Below are positions 1 through 8,765 of a stretch of DNA of 40,091 nt, one piece after another. Below the pieces are notes generated by a model. It did not search any database. It was not told the origin of the DNA and saw only the letters and a program-made list of their open reading frames with translations. A program made the translations under genes and the position numbers. The stretch is from Thermodesulfobacteriota bacterium. GTDB taxonomy: Bacteria; Desulfobacterota; Desulfobulbia; Desulfobulbales; JBFMBH01. Each line of letters begins with the position of its first letter. Position 1 is the first letter of the stretch. The stretch spans positions 1 through 40,091 of the forward strand of contig JBFMBH010000020.1 of assembly GCA_040755095.1 (NCBI GenBank), written 5' to 3'.

Positions 1-780
1 TTCGGCATGCCGGTGCCGGTGGCGGTCCTGGTCCTGGGCGCCGGCTTCATGGTCACCCTGGTGGCCAGCCGGGTCATCTGCCAGGGGGGCCTGGCCTACT
101 TCACCCTCACCGCGGCACCCAGCGACGGCCTCCTGGCCCTCTTCGGCCCCGGCTTCTTCACCCAGGCCGGCCTGCTCATGACCGCCGTGCTCCAGAAGGT
201 CCTGTTCCTGGACCTGCGGGAGGCCCTCCTGCCCTCGTTGTTCCATGCCCGCCGGGTCACCCGGCGGGCCGGCAATCAGGTCCTGGTGCATGCGGGTCTT
301 GTCGTCGCCCTGGTGGCCGGGGTGGCGGTGGCCGGCGCTGCCATGCTCAGCCTCTGCTACCGCTACGGCATCCGGGATCTCAAGATGGACTGGGCACTAA
401 GCTCCACCCTCACGGTCTACGAGAACGTCCGGGTGCTGGTGGAGGCCCCCATCCACTCCGGCCACTGGGTGCTGGTCTTTGCCACCATCGGCGGCCTGGT
501 GATGCTGGCCCTGGTCGTGGCTTACCACCGCTTTCCCTGGTGGCCCCTGCACCCCTTGGGCTACCTGGCCGCCTACAGCTCGGCCATGCGCCTGGTCTGG
601 TTCAGCTGTTTTCTGGGCTGGCTGGCCAACAGCCTGGTCATGCGCTACGGCGGCATCGGCCTGTTCAACCGCCTGCGCCTCCTGTTCATCGGCCTGGTGG
701 TGGGCGACCTGGTCATGGGCGGCATCTGGGCGGTGGTCGGCTGGTTTTCGTACGCCAGCTACCTGGTGCTGCCGGATTGA
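1..780 (+). CDS. OPT-like membrane protein, C-terminal part (DUF6784 type), partial
   Basis: The reading frame is open to the window's first base, so the 5' end is missing; the ATG at 7 is an internal methionine. About 259 residues are visible. The protein is very hydrophobic, with at least five membrane segments separated by short basic loops, and ends in a Gly/Trp-rich segment. This resembles the DUF6784 C-terminal half of the OPT-like 'peptide transporter' proteins found in deltaproteobacteria and Planctomycetes-type genomes. The next gene downstream is a DUF6785-type membrane protein on the same strand, and in such genomes the two are commonly adjacent. Substrate is unknown; the oligopeptide-transport link rests only on distant family resemblance. 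Family call is moderately sure, being an integral membrane protein is sure. Confidence 0.7.
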   Translation, partial: FGMPVPVAVLVLGAGFMVTLVASRVICQGGLAYFTLTAAPSDGLLALFGPGFFTQAGLLMTAVLQKVLFLDLREALLPSLFHARRVTRRAGNQVLVHAGLVVALVAGVAVAGAAMLSLCYRYGIRDLKMDWALSSTLTVYENVRVLVEAPIHSGHWVLVFATIGGLVMLALVVAYHRFPWWPLHPLGYLAAYSSAMRLVWFSCFLGWLANSLVMRYGGIGLFNRLRLLFIGLVVGDLVMGGIWAVVGWFSYASYLVLPD

Positions 781-795
781 AGGGGAGCGAATAAC

Positions 796-903
796 GAATG
801 TCCAACAAGGAATGTCCAACATTGAAGGGACCGGCAGGGACGGTTCGGATGGAGTCTGGCCTGGGATCCATCCCATTCATCCCATAAATCCCATCCCTCC
901 CAT
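796..903. repeat. Short tandem repeats in the spacer between the two OPT-like genes
   Basis: The 143-bp spacer holds two small repeat families. GAATGTCCAACA occurs at 796-807 and again at 810-821 (14-bp period). ATCCCAT occurs at 870, 879 and 888, with a six-of-seven match at 897 (9-bp period). No coding function is apparent. It looks like a slippage-derived intergenic repeat; a regulatory role cannot be judged from one copy. Confidence 0.6.
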
Positions 904-923
904 CGCCGGGACGACGCCACCCC

Positions 924-2885
924 ATGTACGACGACAAGGAGCTTGCCGAATACCGGGATCTGGTGAAGACCCCCACCACCTTTGCCGAAGGCTTCGACTG
1001 GAAGACGGTGGTGGGGGCGATCTTCATCGGCTTTCTCATGATGCCCGGCAGCATGTATCTGCAGCTGGTGATCGGCTCCGGCATCGGGCCGGCGGCCCGC
1101 TGGGTGACGATCATCCTCTTTGCCGAGATCGCCAAGCGCTCCTACACCGAGCTGAAACAGCAGGAGATCTTCCTTCTCTACTACATGGCCGGCGCCGCCC
1201 TGGCGTCGCCCTTCCAGGGCCTGTTGTGGAGCCAGTACCTGGTGCAGTCCGACGCGGCCAAGATGCTGGGATTGACTGAGCTGATCCCGGCCTGGGTGGC
1301 GCCGGCCCCGGAGTCCACCTCCCTTATTGAGCGCACCTTCTTGCACCGGGACTGGCTGGTCCCCATCCTCCTCCTGGTGGGGGCGCAGCTCATCCAGCGT
1401 ATCGACCATTTCGGCCTGGGCTACGCCCTGTACCGCATCACCTCCGACGTGGAGAAGCTGCCCTTCCCCATGGCGCCGGTGGGGGCCCTGGGCACCATGG
1501 CCCTGGCGGAATCCACCGATGACGCGGCCAAGAGCTGGAAGTGGCGGGTGTTCTCCATCGGCGGCGTCATCGGCCTTGCCTTTGGCGGCCTGTATGTCCT
1601 CCTGCCCACCCTGTCGGGCCTGATGTTCACCGAGCCGATCCGGCTCATTCCCATCCCCTGGGTCGAGCTGACCAGCCACACCGAGGCGATCCTGCCGGCA
1701 GTGGCCTTCGGCCTGCAGCTGGATCTGGGGCTGGTCTTCATCGGCATGGTGCTGCCGTTCTGGGCGGTGATCGGCGGCCTGGTGGGGCTCATCATCACCA
1801 TGATCGCCAACCCCATCCTGTACCGGCACGGCATCCTCTCCCGCTGGCACCCCGGCATGGCCACCGTGGACACGGTGTTCGCCAACACCTTCGACTTCTA
1901 CCTCTCCTTCGGCATCGGCCTGGGGCTGGCCATCGCTGTGGTCGGCATCTGGCACGTCATCCGCTCCTTCACCTCCGGCCGGGGGCCCAACCGGGGCAGC
2001 TTTCGGGACCTGTTCTCCCCGCCGCCGGGCCGCGGCGACTTCAACTTCTGGATCTCCATCGCCATCTACGTCTTCTCCACCCTGGCCTATGTGGGCCTGT
2101 CGGTGTGGCTGGTGCCCACCTTCCCCTGGGGCTTCTTCCTCCTCTACGGCTTCGTCTACACACCGGTGGTCTCCTACATCACCGCCCGCATGGAGGGGAT
2201 TGCCGGCCAGTTCGTCAGCCTGCCCCTGGTGCGGGAGGCCAGCTTCATCGCCGGCGCCCGCTTCTTCGGCTACCAGGGCATCGAGATCTGGTACGCGCCC
2301 ATCCCCATCCACAACTACGGCGAGACCACCGTGCACTTCCGGCAGATCGAGCTCACCGGCACCAGCATCCGGGGCATCATCAAGGCGGAGCTGGTCGTCT
2401 TTCCGGTGGTCATGGTGGCGAGTCTTCTGTTCTCCCAGTTCATCTGGCGGCTTGCGCCCATCCCCTCCGCCAACTATCCTTACGCCCAGGAGCTGTGGCA
2501 TCTGCAGGCCCTGAACAGCCTCTTGATGCAGACCTCCACCCTGGAGGGCAACTCCCTGTTCTTCCAGGCCTTGAACGGGCTGCATCTGGCGGCGGGCCTG
2601 GGCTTTGGCCTTCTGACCTACGCCATCCTCTCGCTCCTGGGCCTGCCGGTGCTCCTGGTCTACGGCGTGGTGCGGGGCCTGGGCCAGACCACCCCGCACG
2701 GCCTCCTCCTGGAGGTCGCGGGAGCGCTTCTCGGGCGCTTCTTTTTCCTCAAGCGTTACGGCGTCATGTGGCGCCAGTACGCGCCGGTGCTCCTGGCTGG
2801 CTTTTCCTGCGGCATGGGACTCACCGGCATGTTCGCCATGGGGCTTGCCCTGATCACCAAGTCCCTGGGCCGGCTGGCCTACTAG
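924..2885 (+). CDS. OPT-like multi-pass membrane transporter (DUF6785 type)
   Basis: A 653-residue integral membrane protein with a short acidic cytoplasmic N-terminus followed by roughly twelve or more hydrophobic segments. The stretch after residue 30 (glycine-rich helix, then a second helix and an RSYTELKQQE-like loop) is characteristic of the DUF6785/OPT-like family. Segments near residues 480-530 contain the family's amphipathic 'FRQIELTGTS' region. The start at 924 gives the conserved N-terminus, but no strong Shine-Dalgarno sequence precedes it. It follows the partial DUF6784-type gene by 143 bp on the same strand, so the two probably form one transporter unit. The transported substrate cannot be deduced. 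The large ORFs on the opposite strand here are antisense shadows. Confidence 0.8.
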   Translation: MYDDKELAEYRDLVKTPTTFAEGFDWKTVVGAIFIGFLMMPGSMYLQLVIGSGIGPAARWVTIILFAEIAKRSYTELKQQEIFLLYYMAGAALASPFQGLLWSQYLVQSDAAKMLGLTELIPAWVAPAPESTSLIERTFLHRDWLVPILLLVGAQLIQRIDHFGLGYALYRITSDVEKLPFPMAPVGALGTMALAESTDDAAKSWKWRVFSIGGVIGLAFGGLYVLLPTLSGLMFTEPIRLIPIPWVELTSHTEAILPAVAFGLQLDLGLVFIGMVLPFWAVIGGLVGLIITMIANPILYRHGILSRWHPGMATVDTVFANTFDFYLSFGIGLGLAIAVVGIWHVIRSFTSGRGPNRGSFRDLFSPPPGRGDFNFWISIAIYVFSTLAYVGLSVWLVPTFPWGFFLLYGFVYTPVVSYITARMEGIAGQFVSLPLVREASFIAGARFFGYQGIEIWYAPIPIHNYGETTVHFRQIELTGTSIRGIIKAELVVFPVVMVASLLFSQFIWRLAPIPSANYPYAQELWHLQALNSLLMQTSTLEGNSLFFQALNGLHLAAGLGFGLLTYAILSLLGLPVLLVYGVVRGLGQTTPHGLLLEVAGALLGRFFFLKRYGVMWRQYAPVLLAGFSCGMGLTGMFAMGLALITKSLGRLAY

Positions 2886-2908
2886 GACCTCCTCATGGAG
2901 ACCCGCGC

Positions 2909-3508
2909 ATGCGATTTCTCGTCCTCCTGGCTGCCCTCACCACCCTCTCCGGTCCCATGGCCCCCACCGAGGCAGCGGCCCCCCGGGGCATCGCCGGGCT
3001 CACCCTGGGCCAGACGGTCGGCAGCGTGCCGGACCTTGTGGCCATGGACACCGACCAGCCGATCCGCTTCACCGAATACCTCCACGAGGTGGAGATCCGG
3101 GAGCGGCCAGGCTTCAAGACCGGCGTTGTGTGGTACGGCACCTGCGCGGCGCCGGGCGCCATCGTCCGCATCAAGCTCAAGTACGCCGACGCCTCGAAGC
3201 CGTATTTCGACCAGCTGCTGAAGCGTTACCAGGAGCGGCTGGGCAAGCCGGACGAGTGGCGGGGCGACCCCTTCGGGGTGGTGGTGGCCTGGAAGTGGTC
3301 CTTCGAGGAGCCGGACGGCAGCCGGATCAGCATCGTCTTGCAGCACAACGCCCGGGACGAGGAGCAGAAGATGGGCAACTCCGTGAAGCTCACCGCCACC
3401 CACCTCCTGGAAGCGGAGATGGCCTGCCACGACCGCCACCATGCAGCCCCGGTCGAGGACGGCAGGAAAGGCGGCGCGGTCGCCTGGGATGACCTCCTAC
3501 CCCGGTGA
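2909..3508 (+). CDS. Secreted protein of unknown function
   Basis: A 199-residue protein with a clear signal peptide: Met-Arg, a Leu/Ala-rich core, then a likely cleavage near residues 20-24 (EAAA). The mature part begins with a GIAGLTLGQTV-like segment resembling the start of small periplasmic proteins that describe 'flow' or substrate binding, but I do not recognise the family. It has two cysteines, at about residue 79 and near the C-terminus. The first ATG of this frame after the preceding stop is used; an ATG at 2895 is out of frame. It lies 23 bp after the transporter gene and overlaps the next gene by 20 bp, so it is probably cotranscribed with both. Codon use matches the neighbours. 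Confidence 0.75.
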   Translation: MRFLVLLAALTTLSGPMAPTEAAAPRGIAGLTLGQTVGSVPDLVAMDTDQPIRFTEYLHEVEIRERPGFKTGVVWYGTCAAPGAIVRIKLKYADASKPYFDQLLKRYQERLGKPDEWRGDPFGVVVAWKWSFEEPDGSRISIVLQHNARDEEQKMGNSVKLTATHLLEAEMACHDRHHAAPVEDGRKGGAVAWDDLLPR

Positions 3509-4361
3509 CGGGAGCGGCTGGCGGCAGCTGGCCTGGAGTGGGCTCCTCTTCTCGGCCCCCGCAACCTGGGCGCCGGTGGCGGTGGGCCGCCGGCACCTCC
3601 TCTTGGCGGACGAGGCGGGGCCGGTCTTCGAGGTCAAGTGGTGGCCCGGCCGCCGGCGCCTGCAGCCGGAGAAGGAGCGGCAGCGGCTTCTGGCCGCATG
3701 GCGCCGGGCCAGGCGCCAGGCCGAGCCCTGGCCGTGGCCGCCGGCCTGGCGCGGCCAGGACCGCTGGCAGACCGCCGGCTTCGCCTGGCAGGACGGGACG
3801 CGGGCCGGCTGGGGCGGGGTGATCCTCTGCCATAAGACCAGGACCGCTCTCCTGGTGCAGTTTTTGACCCCGGCGGGGCAGCCGGCGCCATCGACCCTGG
3901 CGGCTCGCCTTCTCGCCTCGCTCTCGGTGGGCGATCGCGACCGCTCCCTGTGGAGCCTGTACGACATCCGGGCCGAGCTGCCGGCCGGCTGGATCCTGCG
4001 GCAGTCCCGGTTCGACGCCGGGGTCTTCCGGCTGCGCCTGGCCGCCGGCCGCCGCCACCTCTTCCTCTGGCGGTGGGGTCTGGCCGCCGAGCGGCTGGCC
4101 GCGGCCGGCGGCCTGGCCGCGTTTGCCGGCCAGGAGCTGGGGATTCCTGCTGCGGCCTGGCAGGGGTCGGATGGGGTCCTGGCCTGGCAACGGCCGCCCC
4201 GGCCCTGGTGGCAGCGCCTGCTCGACCGCCGTCCGGTACCGGCCCAGGCCCGCCTGTGGCAGCTGCCGGCGGCCGACCGCATCCTGGCGGCGCGCCTGGA
4301 TGGGCCCGACCTGCCACCCGCCGAATTTCTGTCCTTGTGCCAAGGCTATGGCCTCGTCTGA
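3489..4361 (+). CDS. Hypothetical protein, Trp/Arg-rich, upstream of a PqqD-like gene
   Basis: A 290-residue protein that I do not recognise. It is rich in Trp, Arg and Ala, has no signal peptide and no membrane segment, and shows repeated W-x-x-G/P-R patterns. The ATG at 3489 is chosen over the in-frame ATG at 3441 because it reduces overlap with the preceding gene to 20 bp and starts with a polar MTSYPGDG segment; 3441 remains possible. The end overlaps the PqqD-like gene by 14 bp, which implies translational coupling and a shared task. By position it may be the partner or substrate-handling protein of the PqqD-like domain, but nothing in the sequence proves that. Confidence 0.65.
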   Translation: MTSYPGDGSGWRQLAWSGLLFSAPATWAPVAVGRRHLLLADEAGPVFEVKWWPGRRRLQPEKERQRLLAAWRRARRQAEPWPWPPAWRGQDRWQTAGFAWQDGTRAGWGGVILCHKTRTALLVQFLTPAGQPAPSTLAARLLASLSVGDRDRSLWSLYDIRAELPAGWILRQSRFDAGVFRLRLAAGRRHLFLWRWGLAAERLAAAGGLAAFAGQELGIPAAAWQGSDGVLAWQRPPRPWWQRLLDRRPVPAQARLWQLPAADRILAARLDGPDLPPAEFLSLCQGYGLV

Positions 4362-4770
4362 AGCCGGCGGCCGCCCGCCGCCCGCCGGCCGCATGGCGGC
4401 CCTGGCCTGCGTGCCGGTGCGCAGCCTGGCCGTGGCCGAGGAGCGGCTGGCCGGCGGCCTGGTGCGCCTGTCCTACCCGGTGCAGCTCAGGCCCTGGCTG
4501 GCCAGGCTGGTCCGGGGCCTGGGGCTGGCCGGTTCCCCCCAGCGCCGGCCCCTGGATCTGGACCGTCTGGGCACCGCGGTCTGGGACCTGGTGGACGGCC
4601 ACCGCACGGTGGCCGAGGTGGCGGCGGCCTTTGCCCGCCAGCACCGGCTGGAGCCCCGGGAGGCGGAGCTGCCGGTGGCCGCCTTTCTCCGGGAGCTGGG
4701 CCGGCGCGGGATCATCGGCCTCGCGGACCGGGGAGGTGAGACGCCCCCGGCGCGCACTTGTCCGCGGTAG
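4348..4770 (+). CDS. PqqD-family peptide-chaperone-like protein
   Basis: A 140-residue protein. The C-terminal ~85 residues show the PqqD pattern: a 'RPLDLDRLGTAVWDLVDG' type strand-helix segment, then 'RTVAEVAAAFA' and a final helix with 'FLRELGRRGII', as in winged-helix PqqD/RRE domains that bind precursor peptides or act as adaptors. The N-terminal 20 residues are Gly/Pro-rich and probably disordered. The ATG at 4348 lies inside the end of the upstream gene (14-bp overlap). No radical SAM maturase or precursor peptide is adjacent, so the usual RiPP context is missing. The true partner may be the upstream protein or lie elsewhere. Nothing conserved follows until the hsdS remnant. Confidence 0.7.
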   Translation: MASSEAGGRPPPAGRMAALACVPVRSLAVAEERLAGGLVRLSYPVQLRPWLARLVRGLGLAGSPQRRPLDLDRLGTAVWDLVDGHRTVAEVAAAFARQHRLEPREAELPVAAFLRELGRRGIIGLADRGGETPPARTCPR

Positions 4771-4841
4771 TCTCGTGAGGTCGAGCTTGGCAAAGCGAAA
4801 GAACCCGGCAGGAGTGGCCCAAGTCACTCGCACCGCCAGCA

Positions 4842-4872
4842 CCTGCCACGCCGGGCGTGGGCCGGTGGCAGG
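4842..4872. other. Inverted repeat downstream of the PqqD-like gene
   Basis: CCTGCCAC at 4842-4849 pairs exactly with GTGGCAGG at 4865-4872 (15-nt loop that is itself GC-rich). It lies about 70 bp after the PqqD stop and just before the hsdS remnant. It has no T-run, so it is at best a weak terminator; it could equally mark the junction where foreign DNA joins. Confidence 0.35.
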
Positions 4873-4897
4873 GGCGGGAGAAGGCTGGGTATGGGGG

Positions 4898-4996
4898 GTG
4901 AGTCTCGCCACCTTGCGCGACGCGCTGTTGCCCAGGCGCATCTCCGGCGACCTGCGGGTGAAGGACGCGGAAAAGTTCATCGGGGGGGCTGTCTGA
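4898..4996 (+). pseudogene. hsdS: hsdS 3' remnant (type I restriction specificity subunit C-terminus)
   Basis: The frame ending at the TGA 4994-4996 encodes, from about 4898, a segment reading SLATLRDALLPRRISGDLRV then KDAEKF. This matches the conserved C-terminus of type I HsdS subunits, in which an (L/T)xxLRDxLLPxLxSGxLRV(x)DAE pattern ends the protein. Everything upstream (target recognition domains, and hsdM) is absent, so this is a 5'-deleted remnant. Its stop overlaps the next gene's start as TGATG, the usual coupling within hsd operons. The left boundary is approximate. It shows that the helicase gene that follows once lay inside a type I restriction-modification operon. Confidence 0.75.
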
Positions 4997-7900
4997 TGTC
5001 CACAGCCCTCGCATCCAAGGTCAGCTACTCGGCAACGTATGCGAGCGTATCCTGGCAAGGGCGCGCCGTTGACGATCGCGTGCGTTTTGCCGTTTTCCTC
5101 CGCGATGTTGTTCGGCCGCGAGTCGCCGATGCGGATTCGGGGTTCGAAGCTGATTTGCGAGGGTTGGCCACCACTGACATGTCCATTGATCAGGTCGAGC
5201 GCCTGCTTCGTGCCGTCCCTGATCCGGAGGGATGGGAAGTCGGTGAGGCGCTCGCGGAGTGTGCGCTCCAGAGCGATTCGGGCCGCGAGCTCCACTGGCC
5301 GTGGAACACGGTTCGTGATCGCCGGACGCCCCGAGCGAGCTTGCCAGGCACCGACCTCGTAGGGTTCTGCAGACTCGACGGCAGCATCTGGCTCGCGTTC
5401 GGCGAGGTCAAGACATCGTCCGAGGCAACGGCTCCTCCCAACGTGATGTATGGAGGTGACCGTGGAGCCGACGTTCGTCGTATCCTTGCGGGCGTGATGT
5501 TCCCTGCGCCGGCACCCGCCGAGGGCTGGGGACAACGCGTCGAGCGGACCATCTACGAAATCTGGCTGCGTCTGCTGCGGAAGCAGGGCTGGGAGGACCT
5601 CGACGGTGTTCAGAGCGCGGTGGCTCGACTGCGCGCCGAGCAGCGGGAAGGCGAGGCGACGTTTCTTGCCAAGGCAGAGCGGAACAAGGATGTACGCCCG
5701 GCATGGGATCTGATGTCACAGTACCACCTCGCGAAAGCAGCCGAGATTCTCGGTACCTATCTTGCTCAAGGACCTGTCGACGGCCACTACGACGTGCGCG
5801 AGCAACTCGAAGCGCAGTTCGACCGCGCGATCAGCACCGCCGCGAAAGGGCGACTGATGGAGCGTGAGACGCTGGCGCGGCTGCTTGGACGAACGGCGCG
5901 TACGCTCGCGGACAATAGCATCTGGATGGTGACCCGCGCAGTCAACAGCCGCGTCACAAAGTTCGTCGAATCCGTCATGGCAAGAAAGAGAAAGCAGCCG
6001 ATCTTCGAGATGCTGCCACCACAGCGGCGCACGCTTCGGGAGCAAGGTCTGCTTGGGTCGGGACACCGCTCGGTCGTGGTGAGCCTCCCGACATCGAGTG
6101 GCAAGACGTTCATTGCAGAGTTCCGCATTCTGCAGGCGTTGAACCAATTCGACCATGAGCGCGGCTGGGTCGCGTACCTCGCGCCCACACGTGCACTGGT
6201 CAACCAGCTTGCGCTACGGCTCCGTTGCGACTTCGTGCCGCTTGGGATCGTGGTGGAGAAGGTGAGCCCCGCGCTCGAGATCGATGGGCTGGAGGCAGAC
6301 ATGCTCACGGATCAGGACGCGAAGCGGCAATTCCGCGTCCTGGTCACGACGCCGGAGAAGCTGGATCTGATGCTCCGTAGCGAGTGGGAGACGAAGATCG
6401 GTCGCCCGCTCACACTGGTTGTCGTTGACGAAGCCCACGGCCTTGCGTCGCAGGCCCGCGGGCTGAAGCTGGAGCTGCTGCTTGCCACGATCAACCGCGA
6501 GTGCCGCTACGCGCAGTTCCTGCTCCTCACGCCGTTCGTCCGCAACGCCGCCGAGATCGCTCGGTGGCTCTCGCCCGACAGCAACAGGAACATCGAGCTC
6601 GGCGTCGACTGGAGCCCCAACGATCGCATCATCGCCATCGCCAAGCCTGTCCGGGGAACCAGGCGCGGTGACTTCGGCATTCGATTGGTCACGCGACATA
6701 CGTCGCGGAACACGCTGAGCATCCCCGAGGAGCTCGAGCTCGCGGATCGTCGTCCCTTGGGTCTCGCTTGGTCCGACGTATCAGGATCGCCTGGCAAGCT
6801 CGCAGCGGCCACGGCGCACCTGCTCCAGCGGCGAGGGACGGTCATCGTGCTCGTGGACAAGCCGCGCAACAGCTGGGGGATCGCGAACGCTTTCAAGGTC
6901 GAAGAGAACCGGGGCATCGTATCGAGCGGGGATCTCGCCCAGATCCAGCGCTTCCTCGAAGACGAGATGGGTACGGACTTCCCACTGACGACGCTCCTCG
7001 AATACGGGATCGGCGTCCATCACGCCGGGCTCTCGGAAGACACACGAACGCTTGTCGAGTGGATGACACAACAAGGATTGCTCAGGGCGCTCGTGGCCAC
7101 GACCACCATCGCCCAGGGGGTGAACTTCCCAGTCTCCGGCGTGGTGTTCGCGAGCCACCAGTACCCCTACGGCCAGGACATGCCCCCCGAGGACTTCTGG
7201 AACATCGCCGGCCGCACAGGGCGCGTCGACCAGGGCGACCTCGGGATCGTCGCGCTGGCCGGGCATGATGAGGCAAAGGCCAGGCAGCTCGAGACGTTCA
7301 TCGCACGGTCGGTTGGCTCGCTCAACTCGACCCTCGTCGACCTCGTTCAGCAGGTCGCGGCAAGTGGCGACCTGCTCCGGCTGGAGTCGCTCGCGTGGCA
7401 GCCGGGCTGGTCGTCGTTCCTCCAATACCTCGCCCACACCTATCGGCAGATCGGAAGCCATGAGCGCTTCGCTGCACAGGTCGAACAGGTGCTGCGCGGC
7501 ACTCTCGGCTTCCAGGCGCTCCGCAAGAGCCACAAGGGATGGGCCGACAGCCTTGTGCAGGGGGTCTACAACTACGCCGAGCGCATCAAGGGGCAGCCAC
7601 TCAAGCTTGTCGATGCGACAGGGTTCTCGTGGGAGTCCGTCTCGAACACGCTTGTCCGTCTCAATCAAGCGGGCGTGACCAGTGCGGTCTGGTCGCCGGA
7701 CCTGTTCACGTCACAACGCGCGAACTTGCAGCAGATGATGGGCATTCTGCTGCGGGTTCCCGAGCTGCGGGAGCCGCTTCGGGAAGTCACCGGCGGGACG
7801 CAGCCGGACGGGGACACGCTCGCTCGAATCATCTGTGACTGGGTGCAAGGCCGACCGCTTCCGGAGATGGCCACCAAGTACTTCAGGACGGCGGGCCGTG

Positions 7901-8307
7901 CAGGAGGGGACGGCTCGGACCCCGTCGATGCCATGACGCGATGCTGCCGAAGCATCTTCGGCCGCCTCACGCAGACGGCGTCCTGGGGCTTGGCGGCCCT
8001 GCAGTCGCTCACCGTCGGCGACACGCTCGAGTCGATGTCGGAAGATGACCAACGAACGCTCCGCAACTTGCCGGCTCGCGTCTACTACGGGGTCAACTCG
8101 GACGAAGCGGTAGCACTGCGCCTTCTCGGTGTGCCACGAACTGCCGCCACGCCACTGGCGACCGCTCTCGGAGTCACGGCGAGCGAGTCACTGCACGTCA
8201 TACGCAATCGGTTGCGTGCTTCGACCGTCGACACTTGGCGCCGTGCGCTTGGCGAGCGTGGAGCGAGCTACCACCGCGTGTGGACGATCATGGAGGGGAA
8301 AGGGTGA
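4996..8307 (+). CDS. Fused PD-(D/E)XK-like nuclease / Ski2-like helicase (HamAB-like, Hachiman-type defence)
   Basis: A 1103-residue protein. Residues ~115-140 carry GTDLVGF...[12 protein letters not shown], the D...E-x-K pattern of a PD-(D/E)XK nuclease (Asp120, Glu137, Lys139), close in style to the HamA/DUF1837 domain. The helicase part has TSSGKT (366-371), APTRAL (396-401), DEAH (478-481), HHAGL (675-679), [11 protein letters not shown] (702-712) and IAGRTGR (737-743), an order typical of Ski2-like superfamily 2 helicases such as HamB. Residues ~750-1103 are helical and unrecognised. Hachiman normally uses two genes, so a fusion is unusual, and the nuclease part seems shorter than a full HamA. 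The start at 4996 overlaps the hsdS stop; the end overlaps the hsdR start. Codon use (more TCG, CTC, CGT; less CTG/GCC dominance) differs from the flanks, which suggests transfer. Helicase sure; HamA link probable. Confidence 0.85.
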   Translation: MSTALASKVSYSATYASVSWQGRAVDDRVRFAVFLRDVVRPRVADADSGFEADLRGLATTDMSIDQVERLLRAVPDPEGWEVGEALAECALQSDSGRELHWPWNTVRDRRTPRASLPGTDLVGFCRLDGSIWLAFGEVKTSSEATAPPNVMYGGDRGADVRRILAGVMFPAPAPAEGWGQRVERTIYEIWLRLLRKQGWEDLDGVQSAVARLRAEQREGEATFLAKAERNKDVRPAWDLMSQYHLAKAAEILGTYLAQGPVDGHYDVREQLEAQFDRAISTAAKGRLMERETLARLLGRTARTLADNSIWMVTRAVNSRVTKFVESVMARKRKQPIFEMLPPQRRTLREQGLLGSGHRSVVVSLPTSSGKTFIAEFRILQALNQFDHERGWVAYLAPTRALVNQLALRLRCDFVPLGIVVEKVSPALEIDGLEADMLTDQDAKRQFRVLVTTPEKLDLMLRSEWETKIGRPLTLVVVDEAHGLASQARGLKLELLLATINRECRYAQFLLLTPFVRNAAEIARWLSPDSNRNIELGVDWSPNDRIIAIAKPVRGTRRGDFGIRLVTRHTSRNTLSIPEELELADRRPLGLAWSDVSGSPGKLAAATAHLLQRRGTVIVLVDKPRNSWGIANAFKVEENRGIVSSGDLAQIQRFLEDEMGTDFPLTTLLEYGIGVHHAGLSEDTRTLVEWMTQQGLLRALVATTTIAQGVNFPVSGVVFASHQYPYGQDMPPEDFWNIAGRTGRVDQGDLGIVALAGHDEAKARQLETFIARSVGSLNSTLVDLVQQVAASGDLLRLESLAWQPGWSSFLQYLAHTYRQIGSHERFAAQVEQVLRGTLGFQALRKSHKGWADSLVQGVYNYAERIKGQPLKLVDATGFSWESVSNTLVRLNQAGVTSAVWSPDLFTSQRANLQQMMGILLRVPELREPLREVTGGTQPDGDTLARIICDWVQGRPLPEMATKYFRTAGRAGGDGSDPVDAMTRCCRSIFGRLTQTASWGLAALQSLTVGDTLESMSEDDQRTLRNLPARVYYGVNSDEAVALRLLGVPRTAATPLATALGVTASESLHVIRNRLRASTVDTWRRALGERGASYHRVWTIMEGKG

Positions 8308-8592
8308 TGGCTTTCACCGAATCCGTCGTCGAACAGGCCGCCCTCGCGTGGCTGGAGGCGATCGGCTGGCGCATCGCCCACGGCCCCAGACCTCGCGCCG
8401 GACATGCCAGCGGCCGAGCGGCGCGACTACGGCGAGGTGGTGCTCGCCCAGCGGCTGCGCGATGCGTTGGCGCAGCTCAATCCCGCGTTGCCGCCCGACG
8501 CGCTGGAGGACGCCAAAGCTGACGCGGCGGTCGGTCGATCCCCCGCCGGCGGGGGCGTGGTCCCGGCGGCCGGATGCCGGTATCGGCGCTGA
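8307..8592 (+). pseudogene. hsdR: hsdR 5' remnant, frameshifted and truncated
   Basis: The ATG at 8307 overlaps the helicase stop (TGATG). The first 27 codons read [20 protein letters not shown] then WRIAHGP, the classic N-terminus of type I HsdR. An extra A at 8388 shifts the frame; removing it restores [20 protein letters not shown] and [15 protein letters not shown], also canonical HsdR sequence. Similarity stops after LEDA at about 8515, and the second frame ends at 8592. A full HsdR has about 800-1100 residues, so only the first ~70 remain. The nuclease and motor domains are lost, so no restriction activity is possible from this copy. Confidence 0.85.
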
Positions 8593-8603
8593 CCGGGTTC
8601 TTC

Positions 8604-8632
8604 TTGCCGAATCCAGGCAATTGGGGTATATG
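8604..8632 (+). promoter_or_regulatory. Sigma70-type promoter of the tRNA-Arg gene
   Basis: TTGCCG (8604-8609) and TATATG (8627-8632) are separated by 17 bp, placing transcription start around 8639, a few bases before the tRNA 5' end. TTGCC/GGCAA (8604-8608 and 8616-8620) also form a small inverted repeat within it. A good match in position and spacing. Confidence 0.65.
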
Positions 8633-8644
8633 ACTCGGATCCAT

Positions 8645-8721
8645 GCACTCGTAGCTCAGTTGGATAGAGCGCCGGACTACGAATCCGTAGGTCGGGGGTT
8701 CGAATCCCTCCGGGTGCACCA
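8645..8721 (+). tRNA. tRNA-Arg (anticodon ACG)
   Basis: A 77-nt cloverleaf with encoded CCA. The acceptor stem GCACTCG pairs with CGGGTGC (one T-G wobble), the D arm is GCTC/GAGC around AGTTGGATA, the anticodon loop is CTACGAA with anticodon ACG, and the T arm contains TTCGAAT. The outermost anticodon-stem pair is a C-T mismatch; the other four pairs hold. ACG is expected to be deaminated to ICG by TadA and to read CGU/CGC/CGA. It sits directly after the hsdR remnant, a typical boundary for integrated defence DNA, although no repeated tRNA 3' end (att copy) is evident in the window. Confidence 0.95.
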
Positions 8722-8730
8722 GCAGCATCC

Positions 8731-8765
8731 AAGGACTTGGCCCACCCGCGGTCAGGTCCTTTTTT
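8731..8765 (+). terminator. Rho-independent terminator of tRNA-Arg
   Basis: AAGGAC (8731-8736) pairs with GTCCTT (8756-8761), followed directly by a T-run to 8765. It begins 10 bp after the tRNA CCA. It overlaps the far upstream extension of the kinase reading frame, which argues that the kinase starts later. Confidence 0.75.

Noticed and set aside
759-2699. 646-residue minus-strand open frame
   Set aside because: Antisense to the OPT-like membrane gene; reads as low-complexity His/Gln/Glu sequence with no domain.
1541-2908. Long in-frame upstream extension of the secreted protein
   Set aside because: The extension overlaps the transporter in another frame and is Arg/Pro/His-rich; the signal peptide at 2909 marks the real start.
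8645-8721. tRNA gene as an attachment site with a matching repeat
   Set aside because: I found no second copy of the tRNA 3' end in the window, and no integrase gene, so an integrative element cannot be claimed.
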